From: Amphiduros pacificus
Taxonomy: Eukaryota; Annelida; Polychaeta; Phyllodocida; Hesionidae
Assembly: GCA_949316495.1 (NCBI GenBank)
Contig: OX439002.1
Span: forward strand, 6,603,501-6,667,500
Length of the DNA: 64,000 nucleotides
Reading direction: 5' to 3'
Of this stretch, positions 31,801-44,667 are shown piece by piece. The first letter of the stretch is position 1. The number at the start of each line of letters is the position of its first letter. The position numbers and the translations under genes are program-made. Below the pieces are notes generated by a model, which saw only the letters and a program-made list of their open reading frames with translations, was not told the origin of the DNA and ran no database searches.

Positions 31801-34800
31801 CTACTACGACATATATCATGGCCCCAGCAGTGAAGGCCAGGGCATAAGGCAGTACTCACCAGACCTGTGCCTCGGGTATGATATCATCTACTACAACATA
31901 TATCATGGCCCCAGCAGCGAAGGCCAGGGCATAAGGCTGTACTCACCAGACCTGTGCCTCGGGTATGATATCATCTACTACAACATATATCATGGCCCCA
32001 GCAGTGAAGGCCAGGGCATAAGGCTGTACTCACCAGACCTGTGCCTCGGGTATGATATCATCTACTACAACATATATCATGGCCCCAGCAGTGAAGGCCA
32101 GGGCATAAGGCTGTACTCATCAGACCTGTGCTTCAGGTATGATATCATCTACTACAACATATATCATGGCCCCAGCAGCGAAGGCCAGGGCATAAGGCTG
32201 TACTCACCAGACCTGTGCCTCAGGTATGATATCATCTACTACAACATATATCATGGCCCCCAGCAGTGAAGGCCGGGGCATAAGGCTGTACTCACCAGAC
32301 CTGTGCCTCGGGTATGATATCATCTACTACAACATATATCATGGCCCCAGCAGCGAAGGCCAGGGCATAAGGCTGTACTCACCAGACCTGTGCCTCGGGT
32401 ATGATATCATCTACTACAACATATATCATGGCCCCAGCAGCGAAGGCCAGGGCATAAGGCTGTACTCACCAGACCTGTGCCTCAGGTATGATATCATCTA
32501 CTACAACATATATCATGGCCCCAGCAGTGAAGGCCGGGGCATAAGGCTGTACTCACCAGACCTGTGCCTCGGGTATGATATCATCTACTACAACATATAT
32601 CATGGCCCCAGCAGTGAAGGCCAGGGCATAAGGCTGTACTCACCAGACCTGTGCCTCGGGTATGATATCATCTACTACAACATATATCATGGCCCCAGCA
32701 GTGAAGGCCAGGGCATAAGGCTGTTCTCACCAGACCTGTGCTTCAGATATGATATCATCTACGACAACATATATCATGGCCCCAGCAGTGAAGGCCAGGG
32801 CATAAGGCTGTACTCACCAGACCTGTGCCTCAGGTATGATATCATCTACTACAACATATATCATGGCCCCAGCAGCGAAGGCCAGGGCATAAGGCTGTAC
32901 TCACCAGACCTGTGCCTCAGGTATGATATCATCTACTACAACATATATCATGGCCCCAGCAGCGAAGGCCAGGGCATAAGGCAGTACTCACCAGACCTGT
33001 GCCTCAGGTATGATATCATCTACTACAACATATATCATGGCCCCAGCAGCGAAGGCCAGGGCATAAGGCTGTACTCACCAGACCTGTGCCTTGGGTATGA
33101 TATCATCTACTACAACATATATCATGGCCCCAGCAGTGAAGGCCAGGGCATAAGGCTGTACTCACCAGACCTGTGCCTCAGGTATGATATCATCTACTAC
33201 AACATATATCATGGCCCCAGCAGCGAAGGCCAGGGCATAAGGCTGTACTCACCAGACCTGTGCCTCGGGTATGATATCATCTACTACAACATATATCATG
33301 GCCCCAGCAGCGAAGGCCAGGGCATAAGGCAGTATTGGTTCTGCTAATACAACAGCAGCAGCCCCAAAGAGTCCTGCAATGGGCTCCACCATTCCACTTA
33401 ACTGTCCATACCTACAAAAATGATCAAACATCTCTGAAATGTGTGCCAGTTAACTGGTATCATGAACACATTCATATCAAGCAATTGAAATGGTTGAATA
33501 TCTCTTATATAGTTGTGTCATTGTTGAATCTTACCAGAAACTTTTCCATACACTAAGTCCTGACCCTCTCAGTGGGAGACTAACAGCTAATCCCTCTGGA
33601 AAATTCTGGATGCCTATGCCTATGGCTAAATTTCTGAGAAAAAAAACATAGTTATAATATACACATATGTTCATGTATACTTGAAATCTTATTATGATTT
33701 TATTGTAATTGCAAAAATATATTGATTTATTACACAAAATGCTAAATTAATGAAAGAAATATATAATTTTTTAATATTTCAAAAATTGGTTTGAGACCAT
33801 CATGTAAGCCAAAAAGTGGTAACTGCTAGGCTGCTGTAACTAACAATAACAAATAAACCAAACAAGATTACCTGGCATTTTCAAAGGTGGCAGTTTCAGA
33901 TTTTCCTATGGCACCAAACCCCACACCCACTGCTAAACCCTCTGGAATTGACAAATATTAATTGAACAATCAGACACATTGAAAAGGAGAGTCATGAGGA
34001 AATTATGATTCAAATCTCATAACAGTTCGACATTTTACATGATGTCATATTTACTTGAGGAATTGCACGATGCAATGCCAAAATCTATGAAATGTAAACA
34101 GACAAATTTCCTTTTTGAAGTAGTAGGCAACTATAATAATGATTGAAATCAAGATGAGAACTCATACTTCATTACGAAAAAAACTGCCAAATCTTAAATC
34201 CAATTTTAACATAAAACAAGGCCTTGACATATCCAACGATTTTTACTGGATAGGTTTCTGGAATGTGAGTTCAATAAAAAGTACACAAGTGCCCACATTT
34301 GTTGGTTTTCATGTTTACCAGGGTGTAAAGCATTGTTATGATGCCTATGTTTTAAATATTGTTGGGCAGATTGCAAAAAAAATGAAGTCTTATTCCGTCC
34401 TACTTAGAGATTGAAATACACATTGTTTTGTCATAAGGGGATAAAAATAAGTAAAACATAAGTGGTACCTGGTATATTGTGTACAGTTATGGCCACTATC
34501 AGCAGCAGTATTCTCTTCCAGTTGATGTTATTTTTTCGTGCAATTACCGATAAATCTGAGAATGGTTCCCCCAGAAGTTCTGATGATGTGCTGCCAGTGG
34601 TGCCACCTGGACGTCGGCGAGGGACAGTGCTGCTATCTGTTGAGGAATATATATCAAAATATTTTAATTTTCTGAGCATCAATGTTGTTTTGTATCAATT
34701 AGTGTTCTTCTCTTATAGTAATGAAATTTTCAAGAGCAGGAAGGATGAGGCAACTTGCTGGCAGGACTGAAGGCCAAGGGACAACAGCAGGACAACAGTA

Positions 34801-37800
34801 GGACAACAGCAGGAATGAGGGAACTTGCTGGTAGGACTGAAGGTCAAAGGACAGAAGCAGGACAACAGCAGGACACCAGCAGGACAACAGCAGTAATGAG
34901 GCAACTTGCTGGCATGACTGAAGGTCAAAGGACAACAGCAGGGATGAGGCAACTTGCTGGCAGGACTGAAGGTCAAAGGACAACAGCAGGACAACAGCAG
35001 GACAACAGCAGTAATGAGGCAACTTGCTGGTGTGACTGAAGGTCAAAGGACAACAGCAGGGATGAGGTAACTTGCTGGCATGATTGAAGGTCAAAGGACA
35101 ACAGCAGGGGTCAGGGAACTTGCTGGCAGGACTGAAGGTCAAGGGACAACAGCAGGACAACAGCAGGACAACAGCAGTAATGAGGCAACTTGCTGGCATG
35201 ACTGAAGGTCAAAGGAGAACAGCAGGGATGAGGGAACTTGCTGGCTTGGCACAATTGGGCAGCAGCTTGGATGAAATGTGAAACAGGATATCAAGTTGTG
35301 ATGGATACCTACTGGAGAATCCTGAGCCAGCCTCCATGTTGATGGAGGAGGAGTCATCTACTGCCTGTCCGTCATCCTCAGCATGAACCTTAGGCCCCGC
35401 CTCCAGCGCCAGCGTCAATGTGGGATCACTGATGCCCTAGTAACAGACATAATACTCTCATCTCAGGTTGAATGTAATTAAGTCAATAGTAATCACACCA
35501 ATAGGTTAAAAATTGGAAAGAAATTGTCCTAATGTTATTTTCCAGAAATTGGTTAGAATTTAAATATAATAAAATAAATTATATATATTTTCTTTGGAAA
35601 TACTAAAAATTTTCACTCAATTATTATATGACAATGTTCAGATAATTGATAACTCACCAAATAAGGGAGCATTTTGTCAGCAGCAAAAACAAATGCAGCA
35701 CCAAGAGCAAAGCCAATGGCGACGGGAATGAATGCCCACTGTCCGTTCTCTCCGTACACACCAGACTTCTCTGCCATCTCTATGGCTGGTGCCAGTAGTG
35801 ACCAGTAGGAGGCAGCGGTCATCACCTGGGCAACAAATCATGATTCATAAACCATTGTGATTGAAAAAAAAAAAATATGGAGACAGATGAAATTTGATAG
35901 AACTGCCTTCAATGGCTTCATCTTTGAGTAAGAGATTTCTTACTAGAGAAAAAGAGTATCACATGTGATTTGTATGAAAAGGGCTTTGCTCTAATGACAG
36001 ATTTAAAAACTCATTATGAAGACTATGATATGTTTTATGATGAAATAAGAACATTTATTAAATATAAATAGGTAAAAATATTGAGACAAATGAAACTTGT
36101 AATCAACTCACCCCTGCTGCAAACCCTAGACTTCCATCCAGAATTTTTCTCTGTAAAAAAGAAAATTAGGTTCAGGGAGACATCCAGGTGGCACCACTGG
36201 CTCATATCAGTCTTTGTTCCCCCCAGTCTGGGTTCAGTCTCAATCATACAAGTAAGACTAGAGACTGGTATGGGCCACTACACATGGCCCTCATCTCCCT
36301 CAATCAAGGCAGATTTTTCTGTTTGGTTAGTTATTTTCACACCTTTATACCTTAATTGAATGGTTATTTATCCTCACTCACACAAAGCCGAGTACACTCA
36401 CCCAACCCATTCAGTCACACAAATAGGATTGGTTGGCCAAAAGTTAAAGTTAACACACAGATTTTGACAAATCATTGTCATGCTTTCAGTGGCCCATACA
36501 AGATCCTTATCATGATTTTGATTGGGTACAAAACTATATTCCACCTTGTCAGAGTGAGGCCAGTATTCAGACTCAGAAAGACATCCAGGTGGCGCCACTG
36601 GCTCATATCAATCTTTATTCCTCCCTGTTGGGGTGAGGCCAGTATTCAGCCTCAGAGAGACATCCAGGTGGCGCCACTGGCTCATGACAATCTTTATTCC
36701 TCCCTGTTTGAGTGAAGCCAGTATTCACTCAGAGACATCCAGGTGGCGCCACTGGCTCATATCAATCTTTATTCCTCCCTGTTTTAGTGAAGCCAGTATT
36801 CACTCAGAGACATCCAGGTGGCACCACTGGCTTATAACAATCTTTATTCCTCCCTGTTGGGGTGAGGCCAGTATTCAGACTCAGAGACATACAGGTGGCG
36901 CCACTGGCTCATGACAATCTTTATTCCTCCCTGTTGGGGTGAGGCCAGTATTCAGACTCAGAGACATCCAGGTGGCGCCACTGGCTCATGACAATCTTTA
37001 TTCCTCCCTGTTGGGTTGAGGCCAGTATTCAGACTCAGAGAGACATCCAGGTGGCGCCACTGGCTCATATCAATCTTTATTCTACCCTGTTGGGGTGAGG
37101 CCAGTTTTCAGACTCAGAGACATCCAGGTGGCGCCACTGGCTCATGACAATCTTTATTCCTCCCTGTTGGGGTGAGGCCAGTATTCAGACTCAGAGACAT
37201 CCAGGTGGCGCCACTGGCTCATGACAATCTTTATTCCTCCCTGTTGGAGTGAAGCCAGTATTCACTCAGAGACATCCAGGTGGTGCCACTGGCTCATATC
37301 AATCTCTATTCCTGCCTGTTGGGGTGAGGCCAGTATTCAGACTCTGAGAGACATCCAGGTGGTGCCACTGGCTCATATCAATCTTTATTCCTCCCTGTTG
37401 GGGTGAGGCCAGTATTCAGACTCTGAGAGACATCCAGGTGGCGCCACTGGCTCATATCAATCTTTATTCCCCCCTGTTGGGGTGAGGCCAGTATTCCTTG
37501 AAGACTCTGAGAGACATCCAGTTGGCGCCACTTGCTCATGACAATCTTTATTCCTCCCTGTTGGGGTGAGGCCAGTATTCAGACTCAGAGACATCCAGGT
37601 GGCGCCACTGGCTCATGACAATCTTTATTCCTCCCTGTTGGAGTGAAGCCAGTATTCACTCAGAGACATCCAGGTGGCGCCATTGGCTCATATCAATCCT
37701 TATTCCTCCCTGTTTTAGGGAAGCCAGTATTCACTCAGAGACATCCAGGTGGTGCCACTGGCTCATATGAATCTCTATTCCTGCCTGTTGGGATGAGGCC

Positions 37801-39957
37801 AGTATTCAGACTCTGAGAGACATCCAGGTGGCGCCACTGTCTCATATCAATCTTTATTCCTCCCTGTTGGGGTGAGGCCAGTATTCAGACTCTGAGAGAC
37901 ATCCAGGTGGCGCCACTGGCTCATATCAATCTCTATTCCTGCCTGTTGGGGTGAGGCCAGTATTCAGACTCTGAGAGACATCCAGGTGGTGCCACTGGCT
38001 CATATCAATCTTTATTCCTCCCTGTTGGGGTGAGGCCAGTATTCAGACTCTGAGAGACATCCAGGTGGCGCCACTGTCTCATATCAATCTTTATTCCTCC
38101 CTGTTGGGGTGAGGCCAGTATTCAGACTCTGAGAGACATCCAGGTGGCGCCACTGGCTCATGACAATCTTTATTCCTCCATGTTGGGGTGAGGCCAGTAT
38201 TCAGACTCAGAGACATCCAGGTGGCGCCACTGGCTCATATCAATCTTTATTCCCCCCTGTTGGGGTGAGGCCAGTATTCCTTGAAGACTCTGAGAGACAT
38301 CCAGTTGGCGCCACTGGCTCATATCAATCTCTATTCCTGCCTGTTGGAGTGAAGCCAGTATTCAGACTCAGAGACATCCAGGTGGCGCCACTGGCTCATG
38401 ACAATCTTTATTCCTCCCTGTTGGAGTGAAGCCAGTATTCACTCAGAGACATCCAGGTGGCGCCATTGGCTCATATCAATCCTTATTCCTCCCTGTTTTA
38501 GTGAAGCCAGTATTCACTCAGAGACATCCAGGTGGTGCCACTGGCTCATATCAATCTCTATTCCTGCCTGTTGGGGTGAGGCCAGTATTCAGACTCTGAG
38601 AGACATCCAGGTGGCGCCACTGTCTCATATCAATCTTTATTCCTCCCTGTTAGGGTGAGGCCAGTATTCAGACTCTGAGAGACATCCAGGTGGCGCCACT
38701 GGCTCATGACAATCTTTATTCCTCCATGTTGGGGTGAGGCCAGTATTCAGACTCAGAGACATCCAGGTGGCGCCACTGGCTCATATCAATCTTTATTCCT
38801 CCCTGTTGGGGTGAGGCCAGTATTCAGACTCTGAGAGACATCCAGGTGGCGCCACTGTCTCATATCAATCTTTATTCCCCCCTGTTGGGGTGAGGCCAGT
38901 ATTCCTTGAAGACTCTGAGAGACATCCAGTTGGCGCCACTTGCTCATGACAATCTTTATTCCTCCCTGTTGGGGTGAGGCCAGTATTCAGACTCAGAGAC
39001 ATCCAGGCGGCACCACTGGCTCATATCAGTCTGTATTCCACTATGTAGGAGTAATTAGACAGAACCGTGTTTAATCAGTGCTGGGCCAGTTACCAGACTC
39101 AGAGAGAGGATGCCTTGGTATCATCACTAAGTTTCTGACTGATTTGCATCAGTCAGATACCAAAATGGCATGTTTTGACTCTGCTTTCATTTGATCATCG
39201 TGAGAGATGAATAAATATTAAAAATTTTGTAGAAATATAATATAATACATTGCTGGTCACCATCTTGCCATATAGGAAATGCTGACACTGGCTTGTTAAT
39301 GTACAATGTGTATCTGAAATTTCCCTCCAACCTTGAAGGCGGGCGGAAGTTTAGGATGGAAAATGTTCCCATCATGCACTGCTCTCATGAGCCAATCCCC
39401 CCAAATTTTCACGGACCAGCTATAAATCCGGGAGAGCTGATGAGGAGAATAGAAAGGGTCTAAGTGAAGAGATTTACATTATGCGAGTGTGGATTATCAT
39501 CTTTCTTTTTTTTTGATGTTTGAAATTTTGATAATTTTTTGTCCACTTACAATTTTATTGTGTAGTTCTGGTATGTTGATTTCATTGAGGCAAGATGACA
39601 ACCCGAAATCAGCATAATATTTTAGACGTACAGATTCACGAATGGTTTGTTTTCATTTGATGATCAATAATGAATGACAATATATGCACGAGGATATTTT
39701 CAAAGAATCTTGATCTACATTATTTGCAAATCCCGTGCAAGCTTGAAAGTTTTAAGTCAACATTTGTTTGACAAGTCCAGTAATACTGGCTATCGCTAGT
39801 ATCGGAAACTGCTTCTTTAAGTTAACTTTTAAATTATTGGCGGTCCTACCTGTCCACTGGCAAACACGAAAACTAGTGCACTCCCCGCCGCTGTGAGCGC
39901 CCACGTGAAGGTTGTGCCCATGAGGGCCTGTATCATGGGGTTGTAACCCTCCAACAT
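28864..39957 (-). CDS. Zinc transporter ZIP11 (SLC39A11), nine coding exons
   Basis: I assembled nine exons by splice consensus and similarity to human ZIP11: 39957-39850, 36150-36112, 35825-35658, 35436-35313, 34636-34469, 33941-33872, 33633-33535, 33411-33253 and 28942-28864. All junctions keep phase and predict 337 residues (human ZIP11 is about 342). The ATG at 39,957 starts [12 protein letters not shown], and an in-frame TAG lies upstream at 40,083. ZIP11 is known as a multi-pass zinc importer of Golgi or other internal membranes. Visible family marks are HNIPEG at residues 199-204 and QNFPEG at 235-240, the metal-binding helices, and the end [10 protein letters not shown]. Exon 4 and the start of exon 5 form the poorly conserved cytosolic loop. 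Introns 1, 4 and 8 are swollen by minisatellites; the array of intron 8 is made from exon 8 itself. The gene looks intact. Confidence 0.95.
29014..29130. repeat. Short repeat with an 18-bp perfect palindrome
   Basis: ACAATGTTATAACATTGT at 29,014-29,031 is a perfect palindrome. A ~60-bp unit (ACTGTGATAACATTGTCAC plus AATAACACATAAACAATTAT) follows in about two copies. It lies in intron 8 of SLC39A11, in the part not occupied by the exon-derived array. Confidence 0.8.
29372..33340 (-). repeat. 87-bp array made from SLC39A11 exon 8 plus its 5' splice site
   Basis: Each unit, read on the minus strand, is the last 77 bases of exon 8 (from the codon of Pro287 in [11 protein letters not shown] to the split codon after PEAQV) followed by ten intron bases GTGAGTACAG or GTGAGTACTG. 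The copy at the high-coordinate end is the real exon 8; about 44 further copies with a donor follow, and a last copy is cut off within the exonic part at about 29,372. Copies are about 95-99% alike; a few carry one extra C. Differences include silent and amino-acid-changing sites, so I see no sign of coding constraint on the extra copies. Since 87 is a multiple of three, long open frames also appear on the plus strand; these are not genes. Confidence 0.95.
33243..33256 (-). other. Authentic 5' splice site of SLC39A11 exon 8
   Basis: The junction CAGGTCTG|GTGAGTACAG lies with its GT at 33,252-33,251. It joins in phase to the acceptor TTTCAG|C at 28,943, giving [14 protein letters not shown] across the junction, which matches [13 protein letters not shown] of human ZIP11. 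Skipping this site leads directly to an in-frame TGA after Val-Trp. Confidence 0.9.
34740..35262. repeat. Compound minisatellite in SLC39A11 intron 4
   Basis: Units contain GGCAACTTGCTGGCAGGACT, GAAGGTCAAAGGACAACAGC and a variable number of a 10-11-base GACAACAGCAG sub-repeat. It fills most of the 676-base intron between exons 4 and 5 but contains no exon-derived sequence that I can see. Confidence 0.9.
36172..39030. repeat. 71-79-bp minisatellite in SLC39A11 intron 1, about 37 copies
   Basis: The unit contains GACATCCAGGTGGCGCCACT, GGCTCATATCAATCTTTATT and GGGGTGAGGCCAGTATTCAG. Two length classes occur (ACTCAGAGA versus CAGACTCTGAGAGA ends), and a longer variant with CCTTGAAGACTC recurs at about 37,495, 38,277 and 38,903, marking higher-order duplication. 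It starts about 20 bases upstream of the exon 2 acceptor (minus sense) but does not include it. Confidence 0.95.
39031..39849. other. Non-repetitive part of SLC39A11 intron 1
   Basis: Unique intronic DNA between the array and exon 1; nothing else was recognised. Confidence 0.6.
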
Positions 39958-40029
39958 CCTCAACGTCTTACAAAGCAAGAGCACTACTAAGTATAACTTG
40001 TAAACGTGGGGAGTAAACTTGCCATCTGT

Positions 40030-40060
40030 TCCCTCCAACAACTTCCGCTTACCTTTATCT
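40030..40060 (-). promoter_or_regulatory. Possible SLC39A11 5' leader with ETS-like motif
   Basis: Minus-strand GCGGAAGT, an ETS-type core, lies about 80 bases upstream of the ATG, beside an AAAG|GTAAGC sequence that could instead be a leader splice donor. Neither use is proven. Confidence 0.25.
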
Positions 40061-40083
40061 TCTCCGAATGAAGAAGAGTGCTA

Positions 40084-43000
40084 GTTTGTTTGTCTGTGTC
40101 TATTCCGTGGAGGTTCCAACTCTGCAGGCAACCTCCACCAGAGGACGACATCAGCAGCTGTAATGGTGGACAGGGTGCTGAGATAATGGAATATGAACTT
40201 CGAGAAAGTTAACCAAACGGCCAATCTTGAACATGTGCATTCAGACATGTTTCCAACACTATTTGCTGAAAAACACTTAAATGCGTCTGCACTTGTTGTC
40301 GAAATACTCAAACAATAGGATATAGGTGTACCAGCGTTTTGATGAAAATAAATTGTTTACCTTTTTTCTGACAGTTATAATGCCCCAGATAAAAACATAT
40401 TTAAAAAGGCAAATTTTACTGATTATCTCAATATCAAGATACCCTGTGATGTGGAGAATCTGAGTATCTTGAATATGGCTTAATATGAAACAGAATGTAA
40501 GAATAATCTTGAAGGAAAACGCAAACTGAGAACACGTGTCATTTTCAAGAATTTCCATATGTGGTGTTCTCCCACTGGGGGTTCAGATTGGTAGCTATGA
40601 TCCAGAAATAAGAAATGAAATCTAAGAGTATGTCAAATGAAGATGAATTTAAATTTGTTTGTAAATGCGATACCTATAAGGAGTACAGAGATGAATATTT
40701 TAACATTTCTAAGAAGGATGACAACTTTACTATATTTGATTATTAAGATAAATAAATTCATGTATTGGTTTTGAGATGGTCAATATCAAATTAGTCCCAG
40801 ATTTTGTCTCCAAGTATGCATCTGTAAAAGGTTGGGCAGTCCTGGTCTTCAAGGCAAGTTAGAGCATTTACAGGATATAGTGGAGGTCATCAAGGTCAAA
40901 CATGAAAAAAAGTATTTGTTAAGGTTTTTTTCGTCTTAATTACTTACATATACTCTCAAAACCCCATTTTATTATATATATCGGTAAGCACAGGACTCAG
41001 AACATTATACTCATTTTCAGAGACATGCTCATAAGCTAATATCAAGGGCGTAAAATTTGCCTGCAGAATTTAAAATTACCTTATTAGATGATCTATTTAT
41101 GTAAAATAAACCGACTTATATATTTCTATTCATAAACAATAGATACATACCGTATAATATTTCATTATAAGCATAAACATTTCGCAAAATTTAAGTTTAC
41201 ATTTAACAAAGGTGGTAAAAAAACACAAAAAAACACAGATGTACTACATTTTTATTATATTCATATTTTGCTTCTTGGTATAATTTACTCCTTTATTCAA
41301 TCTAAATTAATTGAATGATATGAGACAAACATCAAGATTGTGGCCACTCATTTATGCCGGTAATTTGATGTTTTATTAAATAATTATGTTTATGTTTAGC
41401 ATTGTTACGGGAGATCTGTGAGAATTCTCGTGTGATATCTCTACGAAGAGATCACCTTCCCACAATTCCATTGTAAAAGATTAATGTTTGAAATTTCGCA
41501 ACTGGCACGAGGAACTTTTGTTGTATTAAAATGGGCTGGATCAATCTTTATCGTGAGGTCTTTGAATAGGACTTTGCAGTTAACAAATTATGATGTGAAA
41601 GTAAGAGTCGTAGAAAAAAAACATTCGGGTAGGTTGGATTTTTTCATTTTATTTTGAATATTTGGTTATGTAATAATGGATTAATATAACCTTGGAGTAT
41701 AATGAATGGAGTTGTGACGTTGTAGCTTGTGTGCAAACAATGGGATACATTATTAAAACAATGGGATAGTTTCTCTTTGAAGTGATGTGTGTTACCGCCA
41801 ATATTTGAGCAATTTTTGAGTTTATGAATTTGAAGAAAGAATCATTATTTCATAATGAATAGGTTTTGGGGAATCTATTGGGGAAGCTATTCCCGACAAG
41901 CCCTTAAAGTTCATATGTCCATAGACATATTTCAAGAACTACAAAGCCTATAGAAAAAATATCTATAGATATAGAAGGATGAGATTTTCGCAATTTGAAT
42001 AGTATGTTTATAAAAAAATGCCATAATTGTTTATCAACATTTTTTAAACCAATATACAATTTTTGTAACAAAAGAATTGTTTTCTTCAAAAACCACAAGC
42101 TTTTTTTGTGAGAATATCAGATTATTGGGGGTAAAAGTGTTGCATCAATGTGAAATCACCTTGCTGGGCAAATACTATGTGAATGAAATGGACGCATATA
42201 TTGGCAGATTTGAAAGTAATATCAAAAGAAAGATTTTTTTCCCAATTAAAAAAATTATACATTGTACAGGCCTGCCAATGAGTGCGTTGATGGTATAAAT
42301 TAAATGTGAACGTTGTGCAAGTTGACAGAAGTGTGTGATATTTCAGGTAAATCAATGCATTTATATTGAACTCTTCATAAATTGGGTGTATGATGTGGAT
42401 ATCACATACATGGACGTTTCTTAAACGTTATAGAATGAGCTACATTTGGAGCAGAGAAATAGAATTTATATCTTTATAATCAGTTTAGACGGTAGAACAT
42501 TTAACTCGCGATATGTTTAAGTCTATCTATTGTCTATGATGAGTCAAAATTGCCATAAAGTTGAATAAGGTCACATTCTTCAGGTCATATGGCGTCATAA
42601 GACACAGTGGATTGTCGGTAACTCACATGGCACCTTTGATGTTCTGGCGTCACAACTCCATTCATTATACTCCAAGATATAAGTGACTATTGCTGTAGAT
42701 TTTAGAGAATTGGAATATGACCATGATGTACAGTACAAGTAGCTGTTATTTGATAGCAATATAAACCATTATCTAAGTAGAGTAGGCAATAGAAATTGTA
42801 AAAATATCTATAATTTAGGATTTTGGTCACTGACACTGGACTATTTAATTCACTGGCTTCTACCATAAAACAATGCAATAATACAATAATACAATAACAC
42901 AAAACAACAAATTGTCAACTTTATCTGACTTTTTAAAATCACTTGCCCATACTGGAAACCCCCCGGAAAAACCCCAAATCCCCATACTCCCTGTTCATGT

Positions 43001-43738
43001 ACAAAGAATGACGAGCACTGGGAGAGTATATTTATTGTTGACTGCACTATTCAAGCTGTACAAAGCGTTATATAACCTCAGTAATATACGGGAAATAAGT
43101 AATATAAATTAATATAGGAAGAAAATGAACAGAATTTTAACCGTTCAAGAAAATCTTTGAAAACCCAGTCGTACCGATTGTCTCATTTTCTGATAATCTT
43201 TGCATAACTAAGTTATGAGTATGAAGGTGCAGATTACTGACACTAAGCACAAAGTAAAAACACATCGCCTGTGTACAATATTGCAGAATTCTCTCTTTCC
43301 ACCTGGTGCAATAAATCTCAGGATGCCAAGAGTAAAGACTGGGACAAGGCCACCAGAAGAAGATCGCTGACTAAGATCAACTTATTTTTACTCAATCTAT
43401 GCAAATAAACATGGGAAAAGAAGACTACACCCATATAATTTGTATTTACTGTATTTTACTGTATAATTACTGTGTTTTATTAATGTGCATGTATCAGGAA
43501 ATGAAATATATTAAAACAATTTGGGCAGAATATTTATGTAGCCGTGTTGCTGATTGTGAAGACAAAACAATGCTTCCATAATGCGCTGATTTAGGTCCTC
43601 TCAAATAAATATCAGCAAAGAAAACGATGTAGATAAGGATGAAACGCGAAGAAAGTCATGTCCGAGGTACAGCCAGGTATTAATTGCATAGTTTGGATGG
43701 TTTGTGTTACCATGATTGTTGTTAGTGAGGCGTGTAAG
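40084..43738. other. Intergenic DNA, no gene recognised
   Basis: AT-rich sequence upstream of SLC39A11. Short open frames (for example 40,277-40,558 and 42,122-42,355 on minus) look accidental. Confidence 0.45.
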
Positions 43739-43929
43739 CGGTGGCGGGCCCTGAGGTGGTTTATGACACAACAACTGCAGCATTCACCAGTCTGCCATCA
43801 CCATGCTTTATGGGCAGAGTGCTGTCAGCATCACATCCAAACACCCCCATTTCTTCTTACTCTGCGCTGGCTGCCTTCCATGCTAATGATGCATTCTATG
43901 CTACTTGTACTCCCGACTTTTTGGTCAGG
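43739..43929 (+). CDS. Possible single coding exon of an unrecognised plus-strand gene
   Basis: A 63-codon open stretch runs from about 43,739 to a good donor CAGG|GTAAGC at 43,930. It begins VAGPEVVYDTTTAAF and includes SLPSPCFMGRVLSAS and YATCTPDFLVR. GC content and codon choice are more gene-like than the surrounding AT-rich DNA. A possible acceptor is GTGTAAG|CGGTGG at 43,738, with an in-frame stop just upstream. I do not recognise the protein. No neighbouring plus-strand exon was found, so it may be a lone exon of a gene reaching elsewhere, a retained fragment, or chance. Confidence 0.3.
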
Positions 43930-44633
43930 GTAAGCTCAGCAAAATTACATATCCCAGTTAAAATAATAATGCTTTGATACACACTTAAATATCTATGTTA
44001 TTTATACACAGCTATTCAAAACAGATACGTCAAATAAAACATATATTCAACACACGCAGAGATATACTTAGCAATAGATAAAATTGTAACAAAAAAGTTA
44101 AATATCTTTGTTTTTCATATTGTTCAGATCACTGTCACTGATCATTAACCATATTACCTACACACTACTGTCAAGTAATATTTTGCTCTAATGCGCCTGG
44201 CTACACTAAATAGATTTTAAATCAAATTTGACATCAATTATCAATGTATAACTGACATTTTACAATACATTGTGAAATATCATGCTATCTAAGCTACATC
44301 AAACTTGTATAATTCAACCATCTGGTTCTGCTCACACCTGTGATGAGATGTTTGGAAGTTTTAAAGTTTCTATATATTTACCAGCAACAAAGGCTTCCAT
44401 TCCCATAGACCTAACATCTGCAACACGCTCGGCAGACAGGAAGGCTTTCTGAGAGCAATACTGGACACACTTCTCTCATGCATAATGATAATTTCCTGAA
44501 CATTTCCGCCGAATATCATGTCTTCTGCTTAGTTAATGTACAATAAAAGTCATTACTCACTTTTTTCAATGCAAACTAATTCAACCTGATTTTCCTATTT
44601 TTAGTAAATATTTGTCATGATTTTTTTAATTTT
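43930..44633. other. Spacer downstream of the RING/B-box gene
   Basis: AT-rich, with no feature recognised apart from the polyadenylation signal listed separately. Confidence 0.45.
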
Positions 44634-44639
44634 TTTATT
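44634..44639 (-). terminator. Possible polyadenylation signal of the RING/B-box gene
   Basis: AATAAA on the minus strand about 29 bases after the stop codon, inside an A-rich stretch. If used, the 3' UTR would be very short, so a later signal is equally possible. Confidence 0.3.
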
Positions 44640-44667
44640 TTTAGAAGTATTCATCTCACTCCCCTGG

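Noticed and set aside
29349-33347. Plus-strand repeat proteins of 466, 362, 188 and 373 codons with a 29-residue period
   Set aside because: They are the antisense of SLC39A11 exon 8 copies; the 87-bp period is a multiple of three, and the minus-strand origin is clear.
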